A stretch of DNA of 22,542 nt from DATKBT01 sp035546295 (GCA_035546295.1 DATKBT010000124.1:1-22542); one strand, 5' to 3'; shown: positions 1 to 7,920, numbered from the stretch's first letter. Notes: generated by a model from the letters alone, not told the origin. Program-made: numbers and translations.

Positions 1-48
1 TCGACCCAGCCGCGCCCGCTTGCGGGCTTGCGGCGCACGAGTGATCGG

Positions 49-122
49 CTAGCGGGCTCGTGGTATGAGCTCGCCTCGCTTTCACGGCTCGTTGGGGAGT
101 GTGACAACCACGAGCCCGCTAG
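49..122. repeat. CTAG-ended inverted-repeat element A (74 bp)
   Basis: A perfect 17-bp inverted repeat is formed by 48-64 (GCTAGCGGGCTCGTGGT) and 107-123, separated by 42 nt without a gene. The left and right arms carry CTAG at 49-52 and 119-122. The right CTAG contains the TAG stop codon of the minus-strand GFA-domain gene (complement of 119-121). As RNA it would make a strong hairpin at the very end of the operon transcript, so it could also act as a terminator or 3'-end stabiliser. Its end structure resembles the elements at 9968-10139 and 13259-13548. The repeat is seen directly; mobility is inference. Confidence 0.75.
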
Positions 123-1030
123 CGCGGGTACTCCTCGTACCGCGGCAGCTCGTCGGTGATCTCGAACCATTCCGCCTTCGAGCCAACGAAGATGTGGGCG
201 CTCGGCCGCATGCCCGGATCCTCGTCGAGCGCTCCGGCAGGAATCACCGCGTAGGGCCGCCCCGGGACCACGCGCGCGACGTGGCTGCCGCAGCCGGTGC
301 AGAAGGCGACGCCGAAGCGCTCGGCTTCGGGCAGCGCGTAGTCGGCGATCAGGTCGCCGCCGCGCACGAAGGCCACGCGCTCGGCCGACGCGAAGAGGTT
401 CGTGGCGTGCGCGGCGCCGCGCGCCAGGCGGCAGCGGCGGCAGTGGCAGTTGCGCATCGCTTCGAAGGCGGCGTCCTGGCTCGGACGCTCGACCTCGAAG
501 ACGACCCCGCCGCACAGGCAGCTCCCTCCGATGAAGCCGGCCCGGCTCGCGCGCGGGGGGCGTTCGGTCGCGGGCGGACTCTTCTCCGGCCTCGCCCACC
601 CCTCGTGCGCCGGCAGGGCATCGGTGATCTCGACCCAGGGCGCCTTCGATCCGACGAAGATGTGACGGTCGGGCCTGACCTCGAGAGGAGTGATCAGGCA
701 GCCGGCGGGCACGTCGACCACGCCTGCGAAGAAGCTCGCGTCGTCGAGGACCGTGGGCACCGTGGACCCGCACCGTGAGCACCACGACCGACGCAGGTGC
801 CCGGAGGAGTCGTAGCGCCGGATGCTCTCCTCGCCGGCCAACCACTCGAAGCTCGCCGCACGCGCCACCACCCAGGTGACGAACGAAGCGCCGTGGTGCT
901 TGCGGCACATCGAGCAGTGGCAGTGCGCGAAGAAGGGCCACGGCGACCGGACCTCGAAGCGCACCGCGCCGCACAGACAACGCCCCTCGTGCGCGCGGCC
1001 CTCGAGGGAGCTGCTCGCGCTCGCCGTCAT
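119..1030 (-). CDS. Tandem GFA-domain (DUF/CENP-V-like) zinc protein
   Basis: A 303-residue protein with two consecutive GFA-type (glutathione-dependent formaldehyde-activating enzyme / CENP-V, PF04828) modules, roughly residues 14-145 and 165-300. Each has the full set of zinc-ligand motifs. Module 1 has CLCG (C18, C20), CHCSMC (C37, C39, C42) and CSRCG; module 2 has CLCGG, CHCRRC and CTGCG. Both end in a similar HIFVGSKA(P/E)W segment, which points to internal duplication. Single-domain GFA proteins are usually about 130-190 residues, so this is a double-length form. Start ATG at 1030 overlaps the stop of the upstream symporter by 4 nt (ATGA), so translation is probably coupled. The catalytic role of most family members is unproven; formaldehyde/glutathione chemistry should not be assumed. 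The TAG stop lies in an inverted repeat. Confidence 0.9.
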   Translation of the reverse strand: MTASASSSLEGRAHEGRCLCGAVRFEVRSPWPFFAHCHCSMCRKHHGASFVTWVVARAASFEWLAGEESIRRYDSSGHLRRSWCSRCGSTVPTVLDDASFFAGVVDVPAGCLITPLEVRPDRHIFVGSKAPWVEITDALPAHEGWARPEKSPPATERPPRASRAGFIGGSCLCGGVVFEVERPSQDAAFEAMRNCHCRRCRLARGAAHATNLFASAERVAFVRGGDLIADYALPEAERFGVAFCTGCGSHVARVVPGRPYAVIPAGALDEDPGMRPSAHIFVGSKAEWFEITDELPRYEEYPR

Positions 1031-2505
1031 GACGCGCGCAGCCGGGCGTCGATCTCGGCCATCTCGGCGGCAGCTCCCGCCGGCGGACGGGTCGCGAGGG
1101 AGACCACGACGGTGAGCAGCAGGCCGACCAGGAAGCCCGGGATCATCTCGTAGAGATCGTAATAGCGGGCCTTGAGCTGGAGCACCCACCAGATCGTGGT
1201 CACGAAGCCGCCGATCATCCCCACCAGGGCTCCGGTGCGGGTGGTGCGCTTCCAGAACAGGGCGAGCAGCACGACCGGCGTGAACGCCGCGGCGAGGCCC
1301 GACCAGGCGAACAGGACGAACCAGAAGATCACCTGGACCTCCGCCAGCGCGAAGGGCAGAGCGATGGCGCCGACCGCGAACGTCGTCCACCGCCCCCAGC
1401 GCGCCAGGGCCTGGTCGGACGCGGTCGATCCGAGGATCTTCTGGAGCCCGTCGCGCACCACCGCCGCCGACGCCAGGATCAGCAACGAGTCGATCGTCGA
1501 CATGATCGCCCCGAGCACGACGACCAGGAAGATGCCGGTGAAGATCGCCGGGAACAGCTCGTGGCTCATCGTCGGCATCACCGTCTCGGGATCTCCGAGC
1601 CCGCCGAACAGTGCGCGCCCCGCGATCCCGGTGAACACAGCGCCGAAGTCGAAGACCAGGATGCACAGCACCGAGTAGAGGCTGCCCTGGACGATCTCGC
1701 GGTCGTCGCTCGCCGACATGAAACGCACCAGGAGCTGCGGCACGCCGAGGAAGGCGAGCCCGATGGCGGCGAAGCTCGCCGCCGACAGGATCCCGGGCCA
1801 GCTCACGCCGTGCTCGCCCATCGGCAGCAGCAGAGCCGGGTCCACCGCCTCCAGGCTGGACATCACGGCGCCCCAGCCCCCGGCCGCCGCGAAGCCCACG
1901 ATCGGCAGCACGAACAGCCCGACCGCCATCAGCACGCCCTGGACGACGTCGCTGTAGGCCACCGCTTTGAAGCCGCCGACCGCCGTGTAGAACATGGTCA
2001 CCACCGTGCCGATCAGCACCCCGGTGGTGTAGCTGACGCCGAGGAACGACGAGAACGCCTTGCCGGAGGCGACGAGCTGGGCGCAGCAGTAGGTCGTCAC
2101 CATCGACAGGATGATCACGACCGCCGCCGAGCGCAGCGCCCTGCTGGTGTCGCCGAAGCGGTCCTCGAGGAAGTCGGGCACGGTGATCGAGCCGTAGCGG
2201 TCGGTGTACGCCTTGAAGCGCCGCGCCACCAGCACCCAGCCCAGGGTCACGCCGAGCACCTCGCCGAGCACGACCCAGAGCGCGTGGATGCCGACCGCGT
2301 AGCCCATGCCGGTGAGGCCGAGCAGGAGCCAGCCGCTCTCGCCGGTGGCGTTGGTGCTGAAGGCGATGACCCACGACGGCAGCCGCTTGCCCGCGACGAA
2401 GTAACCCTCCATCGAGCCGCCGGCGGCGCGGCTCCACACGCCCAGCGCGATCAGCACTGCGAGGTAGACGATCAACGGCAGCAGCACCCAGATCGAGACG
2501 CTCAT
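1027..2505 (-). CDS. Sodium/solute symporter, PutP-like (SSS family)
   Basis: A 492-residue polytopic membrane protein, close to the length of E. coli PutP, with about 13 hydrophobic segments. PutP-like signatures are visible: SGWLLLGLTG near residue 57, GGFKAVAYSDVVQGVLM near 177, FLGVPQLLVRFMSA near 252, and MSTIDS at 335-340, where SSS transporters coordinate sodium. It should import an organic solute, possibly proline, with Na+ across the inner membrane; the substrate cannot be read from sequence alone. Start ATG 2505 was chosen because it overlaps the stop of the small upstream gene (ATGA) and gives a clean N-terminal helix. A longer in-frame extension upstream to 2838 is Arg/Ser-rich and overlaps yceH, so it was not used. 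The 3' end overlaps the GFA gene by 4 nt. Confidence 0.93.
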   Translation of the reverse strand: MSVSIWVLLPLIVYLAVLIALGVWSRAAGGSMEGYFVAGKRLPSWVIAFSTNATGESGWLLLGLTGMGYAVGIHALWVVLGEVLGVTLGWVLVARRFKAYTDRYGSITVPDFLEDRFGDTSRALRSAAVVIILSMVTTYCCAQLVASGKAFSSFLGVSYTTGVLIGTVVTMFYTAVGGFKAVAYSDVVQGVLMAVGLFVLPIVGFAAAGGWGAVMSSLEAVDPALLLPMGEHGVSWPGILSAASFAAIGLAFLGVPQLLVRFMSASDDREIVQGSLYSVLCILVFDFGAVFTGIAGRALFGGLGDPETVMPTMSHELFPAIFTGIFLVVVLGAIMSTIDSLLILASAAVVRDGLQKILGSTASDQALARWGRWTTFAVGAIALPFALAEVQVIFWFVLFAWSGLAAAFTPVVLLALFWKRTTRTGALVGMIGGFVTTIWWVLQLKARYYDLYEMIPGFLVGLLLTVVVSLATRPPAGAAAEMAEIDARLRAS

Positions 2506-2705
2506 CGCCCGCCGCCCTGGCTCCGCCCGGCGCGGCGCTCGGTCCAGCGCCGGCGATGGCGGGAGGATCGGTGGCGGAAGTAGAAGACGAGCTCGATCGC
2601 CAGCCCGAGGCCGCCGGCGGCCGCGATCAGCAGCCAGGCCGTCGGCGGCAGGCCCGCGATCGCGGCGATCGTGGAGAGCGCGCCAGCGGCGCCCGGGCCG
2701 ATCAC
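2502..2705 (-). CDS. Small single-helix membrane protein coupled to the symporter
   Basis: A 67-residue ORF between yceH and the symporter. GTG start 2705 overlaps the yceH TGA stop (GTGA), and its TGA overlaps the symporter ATG (ATGA). It has a weakly hydrophobic N-terminus (about 6-19) and a clear transmembrane helix at about 24-43 containing a Glu (E38). A strongly basic tail follows (RHRSSRHRRR near 44-53), which predicts a cytoplasmic C-terminus by the positive-inside rule. I do not recognise the family. Overlap on both sides and reading through without a stop favour a real gene. Some SSS transporters have small partner subunits encoded just upstream; this does not look like the known ActP-partner family, so a role as symporter accessory protein is inference only. 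Confidence 0.65.
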   Translation of the reverse strand: MIGPGAAGALSTIAAIAGLPPTAWLLIAAAGGLGLAIELVFYFRHRSSRHRRRWTERRAGRSQGGGR

Positions 2706-3394
2706 AGCAGGTCCGCCTCGAGACGCGAGAGCCGCTCCTCGAGCCGGCGCACCGTCTCCTCGAGCTCGGCGATGCGGGAATCGAGCGCCTGCTCACCCGC
2801 GGGCTCGGCGACAGCTCGAAGTCGGTCCGGCTCGGCACGGGTCGACGGAGCCCCTGATCCGGGCGCGGGCGCCGCGACCGGCGGCTCCGGCGCCGCCTCC
2901 TCGTCGCCCATCACGTGACGCCACCGCGACTCGCGCTGCCCCGGTTGGCGCGGCAGCTCCTCGACCAGCGGGTCCGGGCCCTCCGTGAGCCGCTCGAGCG
3001 TCGCCTCCACCTCGCCGACGGCGCCGAAGTCGTGGAGCCGGCCGCTGCGCGAGCGCAACTCCCCGGGCGTCTGCGGCCCGCGCAGCAGGAGCAGGGTCAT
3101 CACCGCCTGGCCCTGACGATCGAGCTTCCAGCGGCTGGTCAGCCGGTGCTCGAAGCGGTCGGTCCGGGCCCCCTCGCTGCGCCACACGAGCACGTCCCGG
3201 CGGAGGCGCTCGAGCGCATCCCAGACGACGCCGGAGCCGAGCTCCATCACCGGCTCGCGGTTGCTCTTCTGGTTGCAGGCGGAGACCAGCGCGTTGAGCG
3301 TCAGCGGATACTGGTCGGGCGTCGCGCGCTCCTTCTCCATCAAGGCGCCGAGCACGCGCTCCTCCACCAGGTCGAGCTTGCGGGTCAGCGCCAT
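2702..3394 (-). CDS. yceH: YceH/DUF480 family winged-helix protein
   Basis: A 230-residue protein of the UPF0502/DUF480 family. The family hallmark is intact at residues 31-50 (LTLNALVSACNQKSNREPVM), inside the first winged-helix module (about 1-90). A second module follows (about 91-165) with the RGPQTPGELRSRSGRLH segment. The C-terminus carries an Ala/Pro/Glu linker (about 166-200) and then a Leu/Glu/Arg heptad segment at about 203-229, a likely short coiled coil. The molecular function of YceH is not established; the fold suggests nucleic-acid binding or protein interaction. Start ATG 3394 has a GGGAG-like ribosome site just upstream. It lies 28 nt after the M42 peptidase stop, and its own stop overlaps the small membrane-protein gene, so it sits mid-operon. 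Confidence 0.92.
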   Translation of the reverse strand: MALTRKLDLVEERVLGALMEKERATPDQYPLTLNALVSACNQKSNREPVMELGSGVVWDALERLRRDVLVWRSEGARTDRFEHRLTSRWKLDRQGQAVMTLLLLRGPQTPGELRSRSGRLHDFGAVGEVEATLERLTEGPDPLVEELPRQPGQRESRWRHVMGDEEAAPEPPVAAPAPGSGAPSTRAEPDRLRAVAEPAGEQALDSRIAELEETVRRLEERLSRLEADLL

Positions 3395-3422
3395 GGGGGC
3401 TCCCGGTTCGATCGGAGGGACC

Positions 3423-4490
3423 TCACCGCCCCGGCGTGAAGTCGTCGTCGGCGCGCAGGTCGAGCGCGAAGCGAGCGAGCAGGTCGGCGGCGTGATCGAG
3501 ATCCTCGAGCGCCACCGTCTCGACGGCGCTGTGCATGTATCGGTTCGGGATCCCGACCAGGCCGGTCGCCACGCCCGCTCGATTGATCTGGATGGAGTTT
3601 GCGTCGTTGGGGGTGGCGCGGCCGATCGCCGTGACCTGGTAGGGGATCCCGGCCTCCTCGGCGGTCGCCATCAAGCGGCGCGTCACCACCTCGTTCATGT
3701 TGGGGCCGCGCGAGATCACGGGCCCCTGGCCCAGCCTCACGTCTCCCTGCTGGTTCTTGTCGATCGTCGGGCAGTCGGTGGCGTGGGTCACGTCGACCGC
3801 CACGCCGACGTGCGGATCGACCCCGAACGCGCTGGTGCGAGCGCCGCGCAGGCCGATCTCCTCCTGCACGGTCGAGACCGCGTGCAGGCTGCACTCGAGG
3901 CCGCCGTCCTCGCTGGCGCGCCGCAGCGCCTCGATCACCACCCACAGCCCCGTCTTGTCGTCCATGCCGGGAGCGTTGGCGAAACCGTTGCGCAGCTCCT
4001 GATAGCCGAGCTGGAGGGTCGCCGCGTCGCCGATCCGCACCACCTCCGCCGCCTCCTCCTTCGAGGCGGCGCCGATGTCGAGCCACAGCTGCTTGGCCTC
4101 GACCACCTTCTTGCGCTCTTCCTGATCGAGCAGGTGGATCGGCTTGCGCGCGATGACCGCCGGCACCGGCCCCCGGTCGGTCCACACCGTCATCCGCTGG
4201 CCGATGAGCTGTTGAGGATCCCACCCGCCGATGGTCTGCGAGTAGAGATAGCCGTTGTCGTCGATGTAGCTGACGAGCAGACCGATCTGGTCGCAGTGGC
4301 CGGCGTAGAGCAGTCGCAGCGAACCGCCCGCGTTGCAGCTCGCGATGACGTTGCCGTGCACGTCGGTGCGCACCTCGTCGGCAAAGCTCGCCACGTACTC
4401 GCGCACCACGTCCTGCACCGGCGCCTCGTAGCCCGAGGGACTCGGGGTCTCGAGCAGGCGGATCAGGAACGTGTGAGCCTTGTCGTCCAT
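3423..4490 (-). CDS. M42 family metallo-aminopeptidase
   Basis: A 355-residue M42 peptidase (FrvX / glutamyl-aminopeptidase / 'endoglucanase M' family), a cytoplasmic dinuclear metal enzyme that trims peptides from the N-terminus, usually as a dodecamer. Metal and catalytic residues can be placed: H65 and D67 (AGHCDQIG), bridging D177 (GMDDKTG), catalytic E210 and ligand E211 (VQEEIGLRGA), D233 (AVDVTHATD) and H320 (YMHSAVE). The length is typical. The ATG at 4490 is preceded by AGGGAG at 7 nt. It is the first gene of a leftward operon with yceH, a small membrane protein, a PutP-like symporter and a GFA protein. Peptide breakdown with amino-acid uptake is a plausible but unproven theme. Family members labelled cellulase are misnomers. 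Confidence 0.95.
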   Translation of the reverse strand: MDDKAHTFLIRLLETPSPSGYEAPVQDVVREYVASFADEVRTDVHGNVIASCNAGGSLRLLYAGHCDQIGLLVSYIDDNGYLYSQTIGGWDPQQLIGQRMTVWTDRGPVPAVIARKPIHLLDQEERKKVVEAKQLWLDIGAASKEEAAEVVRIGDAATLQLGYQELRNGFANAPGMDDKTGLWVVIEALRRASEDGGLECSLHAVSTVQEEIGLRGARTSAFGVDPHVGVAVDVTHATDCPTIDKNQQGDVRLGQGPVISRGPNMNEVVTRRLMATAEEAGIPYQVTAIGRATPNDANSIQINRAGVATGLVGIPNRYMHSAVETVALEDLDHAADLLARFALDLRADDDFTPGR

Positions 4491-4733
4491 GCCGTGACTC
4501 CCTGGACGCCGCGTCGTCTCCTGCGCGGCGGCCGCGAACGGATCCCGGCTCGACTCGAGCGGAGGGGCGGCGGAGGCGGAGCGCGAGAGAAACTAGCAGA
4601 TCGATCGCCCACGCTGCCTCCACCGAGGCGGGCTTCGCGGCTCGCGACGACGAGCCGGTATCCTCCGGTCGCCGGGCCGGCGCCAGTCTCGACGCCGGTT
4701 CTCGACGCCGGCCCGTCCGCTGCCACCGGAACC
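4491..4733. other. Divergent spacer between M42 operon and tatD
   Basis: This 243-bp region must hold the promoters for both the leftward operon and the rightward tatD gene. I see no convincing -35/-10 pair; a TATCCT at 4671-4676 is a weak -10 candidate for tatD. A 13-bp unit (TCTCGACGCCGGT) is tandemly repeated at 4687-4699 and 4700-4712, just before the tatD start, with the last base differing. No open frame with coding character. Confidence 0.5.
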
Positions 4734-5561
4734 ATGCAGCCACAGCTCGTCGACACCCACACCCACCTCCTGTTCGGGGAGCTGGGCAAGGACCCGGACC
4801 GCTACCGGCAGCGCGCGGCAGAGGCCGGCGTGGGTACGCTGATCCTGATCGGCATCGACCCGGCCTCGAGCCTCGCGGCGGCCGAATACGCTGCGCAGCA
4901 AACCGGCGTCTACTGCGCGGTGGGGGTCCACCCCAACGAGACGGCGAAGGTGGGCGCGGACGCGCTCGACGAGATCGCTCCGCTGCTCGAGCGTCCCGAG
5001 GTGGTCGCGATCGGCGAGAGCGGCCTCGACGCCTACTGGGACGACGCGCCGGCGACGACCCAGGAGCTCTGGCTCGAACGCCACGTCGAGCTCGCGCTCG
5101 AGCGCGACCTGCCGCTCGTGCTGCACATCCGCGACGCCTATCCGCGCGCCGCCGAGCTCCTCGCGGGGCCGGCGCGCCGAGGCCTGCGCGGCGTGATCCA
5201 CTGCTTCGGCGGCGCCGAGCACGAGGTCGACCCGTTCCTCGACTGGGGCTGGCCGATCTCGTTCAGCGGGATCCTCACGTACCCCGAGGCCGAGAACGTC
5301 CGCGGCGCCGCCCGCCGTACGCCGCTCGATCTCTGTCTGGTGGAGACCGATGCGCCGTGGCTGACGCCGGCGGCGGAGCGGGGGCGCTCCAACGAGCCGG
5401 CCTTCGTCGTCCATACCGCCCGCGAGCTCGCGCGCGTCAAGGGGGTGAGCTTCGAGGAGATCGCCGAGGCGACGACCGCGAACGCGCAGCGGGTCTTCGG
5501 CCTGCCACCGAGGCTGAGGAGCGAAGGCCTGCGCCCGCGCCCCTTCTCGTCCGTAAGATAG
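4734..5561 (+). CDS. TatD-family metal-dependent hydrolase/DNase
   Basis: A 275-residue TIM-barrel hydrolase of the TatD family (3'-5' exonuclease / deoxyribonuclease activity in characterised members). All metal ligands are visible: H9 and H11 in DTHTHL, E95 in IGESGLD, H131 in LVLHIRD, H156 in GVIHCFGG and D206 in VETDAPWL. Length is slightly above the family norm (about 260) because of a 15-residue Arg/Pro-rich tail. Start ATG 4734 places the first beta strand (LVDTHTH) at the N-terminus as in homologues; the much longer open frame upstream is antisense to the M42 gene and was discarded. After MetG-independent TatD genes, neighbours vary, and nothing here specialises the role. It is followed 57 nt later by a DUF1508 gene. 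Confidence 0.93.
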   Translation: MQPQLVDTHTHLLFGELGKDPDRYRQRAAEAGVGTLILIGIDPASSLAAAEYAAQQTGVYCAVGVHPNETAKVGADALDEIAPLLERPEVVAIGESGLDAYWDDAPATTQELWLERHVELALERDLPLVLHIRDAYPRAAELLAGPARRGLRGVIHCFGGAEHEVDPFLDWGWPISFSGILTYPEAENVRGAARRTPLDLCLVETDAPWLTPAAERGRSNEPAFVVHTARELARVKGVSFEEIAEATTANAQRVFGLPPRLRSEGLRPRPFSSVR

Positions 5562-5618
5562 ACGACGACCCTCTTCAATGGAGCGTCTTGGTCGGCGAGA
5601 GCGCCGGAGGAGGCCTGG

Positions 5619-5963
5619 ATGCCCAAGCACCCCAGATTCGCCATCCGCCGCGACAATCGAGGCGAGCTCCGCTTCAACCTCTCCGCCAGGAACGGCCAAG
5701 TCGTGCTCTCCAGCGAGGGCTACCGGTCGCTCTCGAGCTGCGAGAAGGGCATCGCGGCTGTGCTCGAGAGCTGCACCGACGACAGCCGGTTCGATCGCCA
5801 CACCGCGAAGAACGGCAAGCACTACTTCGTGCTGCTCGCCGGCAACCGGCAGGTGATCGGGACCAGCCAGACGTACTCGGCGAAGGCGTCGATGGAGAAC
5901 GGCATCCGCTCGGTTCGCGCGAACGCGCCCAGGGCGCGAGTCGACGACGAGTGCCGAGGATGA
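5619..5963 (+). CDS. YegP-like DUF1508 protein (two repeats)
   Basis: A 114-residue protein built of two DUF1508 repeats, about residues 6-57 (FAIRRDNRGELRFNL... CEKGIAAVLESC) and 58-104 (FDRHTAKNGKHYFVLLAGN... MENGIRSVRAN). Each is the short beta-hairpin plus helix unit known from YegP. The typical sense is 'FxLxxxNGQVxxxSExYxSxxxxxxGIxSV', which both repeats follow. Function is unknown; YegP homologues are small cytoplasmic proteins that turn up next to many different genes. The start is supported by a strong GGAGGAGG site at 5606-5613. Its TGA overlaps the ATG of the next gene (ATGA), so the two are translationally coupled. Confidence 0.9.
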   Translation: MPKHPRFAIRRDNRGELRFNLSARNGQVVLSSEGYRSLSSCEKGIAAVLESCTDDSRFDRHTAKNGKHYFVLLAGNRQVIGTSQTYSAKASMENGIRSVRANAPRARVDDECRG

Positions 5964-6988
5964 CCGGCCAGGCGCGGCGCCTCGGCGAAAGCGGCTCGGG
6001 CCGCCGGCCGCATCGGCTCGGCCGCGCCGCCTGCATCGCTGTAGCCCTCGCGGCCCTCCCCGGAGCCCTGGCCGGACCAGTCGCTGCGCAGGGCCCGGGT
6101 GAACGCTCGCTGCTCGACGCACACAACGCCTACCCGTACCACGGCCAGTGGAGCGATCGTCTCGAGCGAGCGATCGCCACCGGCCTGCCCCTGGCGATCG
6201 AACAGGACCTCTCGTGGGCGGTCGACCCAGAGACCGGAGCGGGACGCTCGGTGGTCGCCCACGAGGAGCCCTTCGACGGCGCCGAGCCGACGCTCGCCGA
6301 GTCCTTCTTCGAACGGCTCCGGCCGCTCGTCGAGCCCGCGCTCGGCGCCGATTCCCAGGGGGACTGGCCGCTGGTGGTGCTCAACCTCGACGTCAAGTCC
6401 GAGGGAGACCACTTGCGGCACCACCGCGAGATCCTGGCGACGCTCCAGCGCTATCGCTCTTGGCTGAGCAGCGCCCCCCGTTCTGCCGACGGCTCGCCGA
6501 CGCCGATCGAGTGGCGTCCGATCCTGGTGCTGACCGGCTCCTCCGACGCGCAGGAGCACACGTTCCGCGACCAGGCCGAGGGCGGCGAGTTGCTCCTCTT
6601 CGGGGCGGTCCACGACGCGGGCCTCGATCGCGACGGGGTCCCCCTGCCGCGGCGAGCGAGCGACTACCGTCGCTGGTGGAACCACCCGTGGCGGGTCGTC
6701 GAGCCGGAGGGGCAGCGTGCCGCCGGCGAGTGGACGCCCGACGACGCCGGGCGCCTGCGCAGGCTGGTCTCCCGCGCCCACGAGGCGGGTCTGTGGCTGC
6801 GCGTCTACACGCTCAACGGCATCGGCGAGGAGGGATCGCAGGAGCGCGGCTGGTTCGCCGGCTACGACTTCGGCTCGCTCGATGCGGTGAGGGAGCGCTG
6901 GCGTGCGTGCCTCGAGGCGGGCGTCGACTTCGTCGCGACCGACCAGTACGAGGAGCTGGCGGTGCTGCGCGCCGGCCGCGGGGGCTGA
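5960..6988 (+). CDS. Secreted PI-PLC/GDPD-like phosphodiesterase
   Basis: A 342-residue exported protein of the PLC-like phosphodiesterase superfamily (TIM barrel; closest in look to the Ca-dependent PI-PLC-like bacterial group). A twin-Arg-poor signal peptide has basic residues up to 22, a hydrophobic core at about 23-39 and a likely cleavage at VAA-Q (43/44). Expected active-site segments are present: LLDAHNAYPYHGQW (H55), AIEQDLSW (E81, D83), VVAHEEP (H101), VLNLDVKSE and, near the end, GVDFVATDQYEEL. The substrate is unknown; a phosphodiester of lipid origin is the family expectation. Start ATG 5960 overlaps the DUF1508 stop. An open frame extending further upstream overlaps two genes and was rejected. 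Confidence 0.85.
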   Translation: MTGQARRLGESGSGRRPHRLGRAACIAVALAALPGALAGPVAAQGPGERSLLDAHNAYPYHGQWSDRLERAIATGLPLAIEQDLSWAVDPETGAGRSVVAHEEPFDGAEPTLAESFFERLRPLVEPALGADSQGDWPLVVLNLDVKSEGDHLRHHREILATLQRYRSWLSSAPRSADGSPTPIEWRPILVLTGSSDAQEHTFRDQAEGGELLLFGAVHDAGLDRDGVPLPRRASDYRRWWNHPWRVVEPEGQRAAGEWTPDDAGRLRRLVSRAHEAGLWLRVYTLNGIGEEGSQERGWFAGYDFGSLDAVRERWRACLEAGVDFVATDQYEELAVLRAGRGG

Positions 6989-7103
6989 GCATCGGCCCCG
7001 AGCGCCACCGAATCCGACCCTCTGCTCGCAGGAGGATCGGCGATCGCGTCCGGCGCGCAAGCACGTGCACGGCCGAGTGGGAGAGCGGACACGCCGAGGC
7101 GCC

Positions 7104-7127
7104 GCCGGCCGAGGGGACTCGGCCGGC
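7104..7127. terminator. Bidirectional hairpin between convergent genes
   Basis: A perfect 10-bp stem, GCCGGCCGAG at 7104-7113 and CTCGGCCGGC at 7118-7127, with a GGGA tetraloop. It sits between the ends of the convergent phosphodiesterase (stop at 6988) and SRAP (stop at 7156) genes, the right place for a shared terminator. No U-tract is evident on either strand, so Rho-independent function is uncertain. Confidence 0.5.
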
Positions 7128-7155
7128 TCGATTCGGACGGCGGACAGGGCACTCT

Positions 7156-7878
7156 CTAGAACAGCGAGAGATTCTCCGGCGGGGGCTCGACCGGTGCGAT
7201 CAGGCCACATTCGTCGACGCCGGCGCGGTTGACCCGTGAGCCGACCGGGTAGCGATCCATCGTCTCGGCCGGGAACGGCCGGCACAGCGCCTCGAGCTCG
7301 CCGCGCGTCGCCTCCCGGTCGAGCCACTGCGGCAGCGCCGCGCCGCTCAGGATCACGGGCATGCGATCGTGGATCCCCGTCACGCGCTCGTTGGCGCTCG
7401 TGGTCAGCAGACAGAACGCGAGCTGATCGGCCGTCTCCGCCCACAGCCCGGCGAAGCAGAACCCCGCCTCGGCGTCGATCACGAAGCGATAGGGCTGGCG
7501 CTCTCGCCATTCGTAGAAGCCGTCCGCCGGCACCAGGCAGCGGCGGCGGGCGAAGGCATCGGCGAAGGCCGGCAGCGTGGCGGCGGTCTCGGAGCGAGCG
7601 TTGATCTGCGGCGCCCGCCGACTCCCCGGCAGCGGAAAGCCCCAGGTGGCGGCGGCGGCGCGCGGGGCGGGACCCGACCCCGCGGAGCCGTGAGAGAGCA
7701 CGACCGGCATCCGCTCGCTCGGCGCGACGTTGTAGCGCGGGCGCGAGAGCAGCTCGGACAGCTCAGGATCGCGTGCGCAGAGCGCCTCGAGGCCGCCACT
7801 CCCGTCGAACCCCGGGAGTGCGTCGAGGGTCTCCTCGACGATGTCCCCGGGGCGGGTCAGCGTATAGCGGCCGCACAC
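7156..7878 (-). CDS. yedK: SRAP/YedK abasic-site DNA-protein crosslink protein
   Basis: A 240-residue member of the SRAP (SOS response-associated peptidase, HMCES/YedK) family, which shields abasic sites in single-stranded DNA by covalent thiazolidine linkage through Cys2. I chose the GTG at 7876-7878 because it puts Cys directly after the initiator Met (CGRYT), which the chemistry requires; an in-frame GTG six codons upstream would bury the cysteine. Other active-site residues are present: Asn in QINARSETA, Glu in DGFYEW and His in GIHDRMP, matching YedK N75, E105 and H160. YNVAPSE is also conserved. It is divergent from a YfcE-like gene, and a 19-bp palindrome lies 43 bp upstream and may be its operator. 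Confidence 0.95.
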   Translation of the reverse strand: MCGRYTLTRPGDIVEETLDALPGFDGSGGLEALCARDPELSELLSRPRYNVAPSERMPVVLSHGSAGSGPAPRAAAATWGFPLPGSRRAPQINARSETAATLPAFADAFARRRCLVPADGFYEWRERQPYRFVIDAEAGFCFAGLWAETADQLAFCLLTTSANERVTGIHDRMPVILSGAALPQWLDREATRGELEALCRPFPAETMDRYPVGSRVNRAGVDECGLIAPVEPPPENLSLF

Positions 7879-7920
7879 GGGCCGGGAGTATCGCACGCGG
7901 CTCGGTCGCAGCGCGTACGC

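Noticed and set aside
1031..2437. N-terminal extension of the GFA gene to 2437
   Set aside because: It overlaps the symporter in another frame and is Arg/Gly-rich; the ATG at 1030 with a 4-nt overlap is far better.
4593..6122. 509-residue open frame on the minus strand
   Set aside because: Antisense to tatD and the DUF1508 gene, both of which have complete family motifs.
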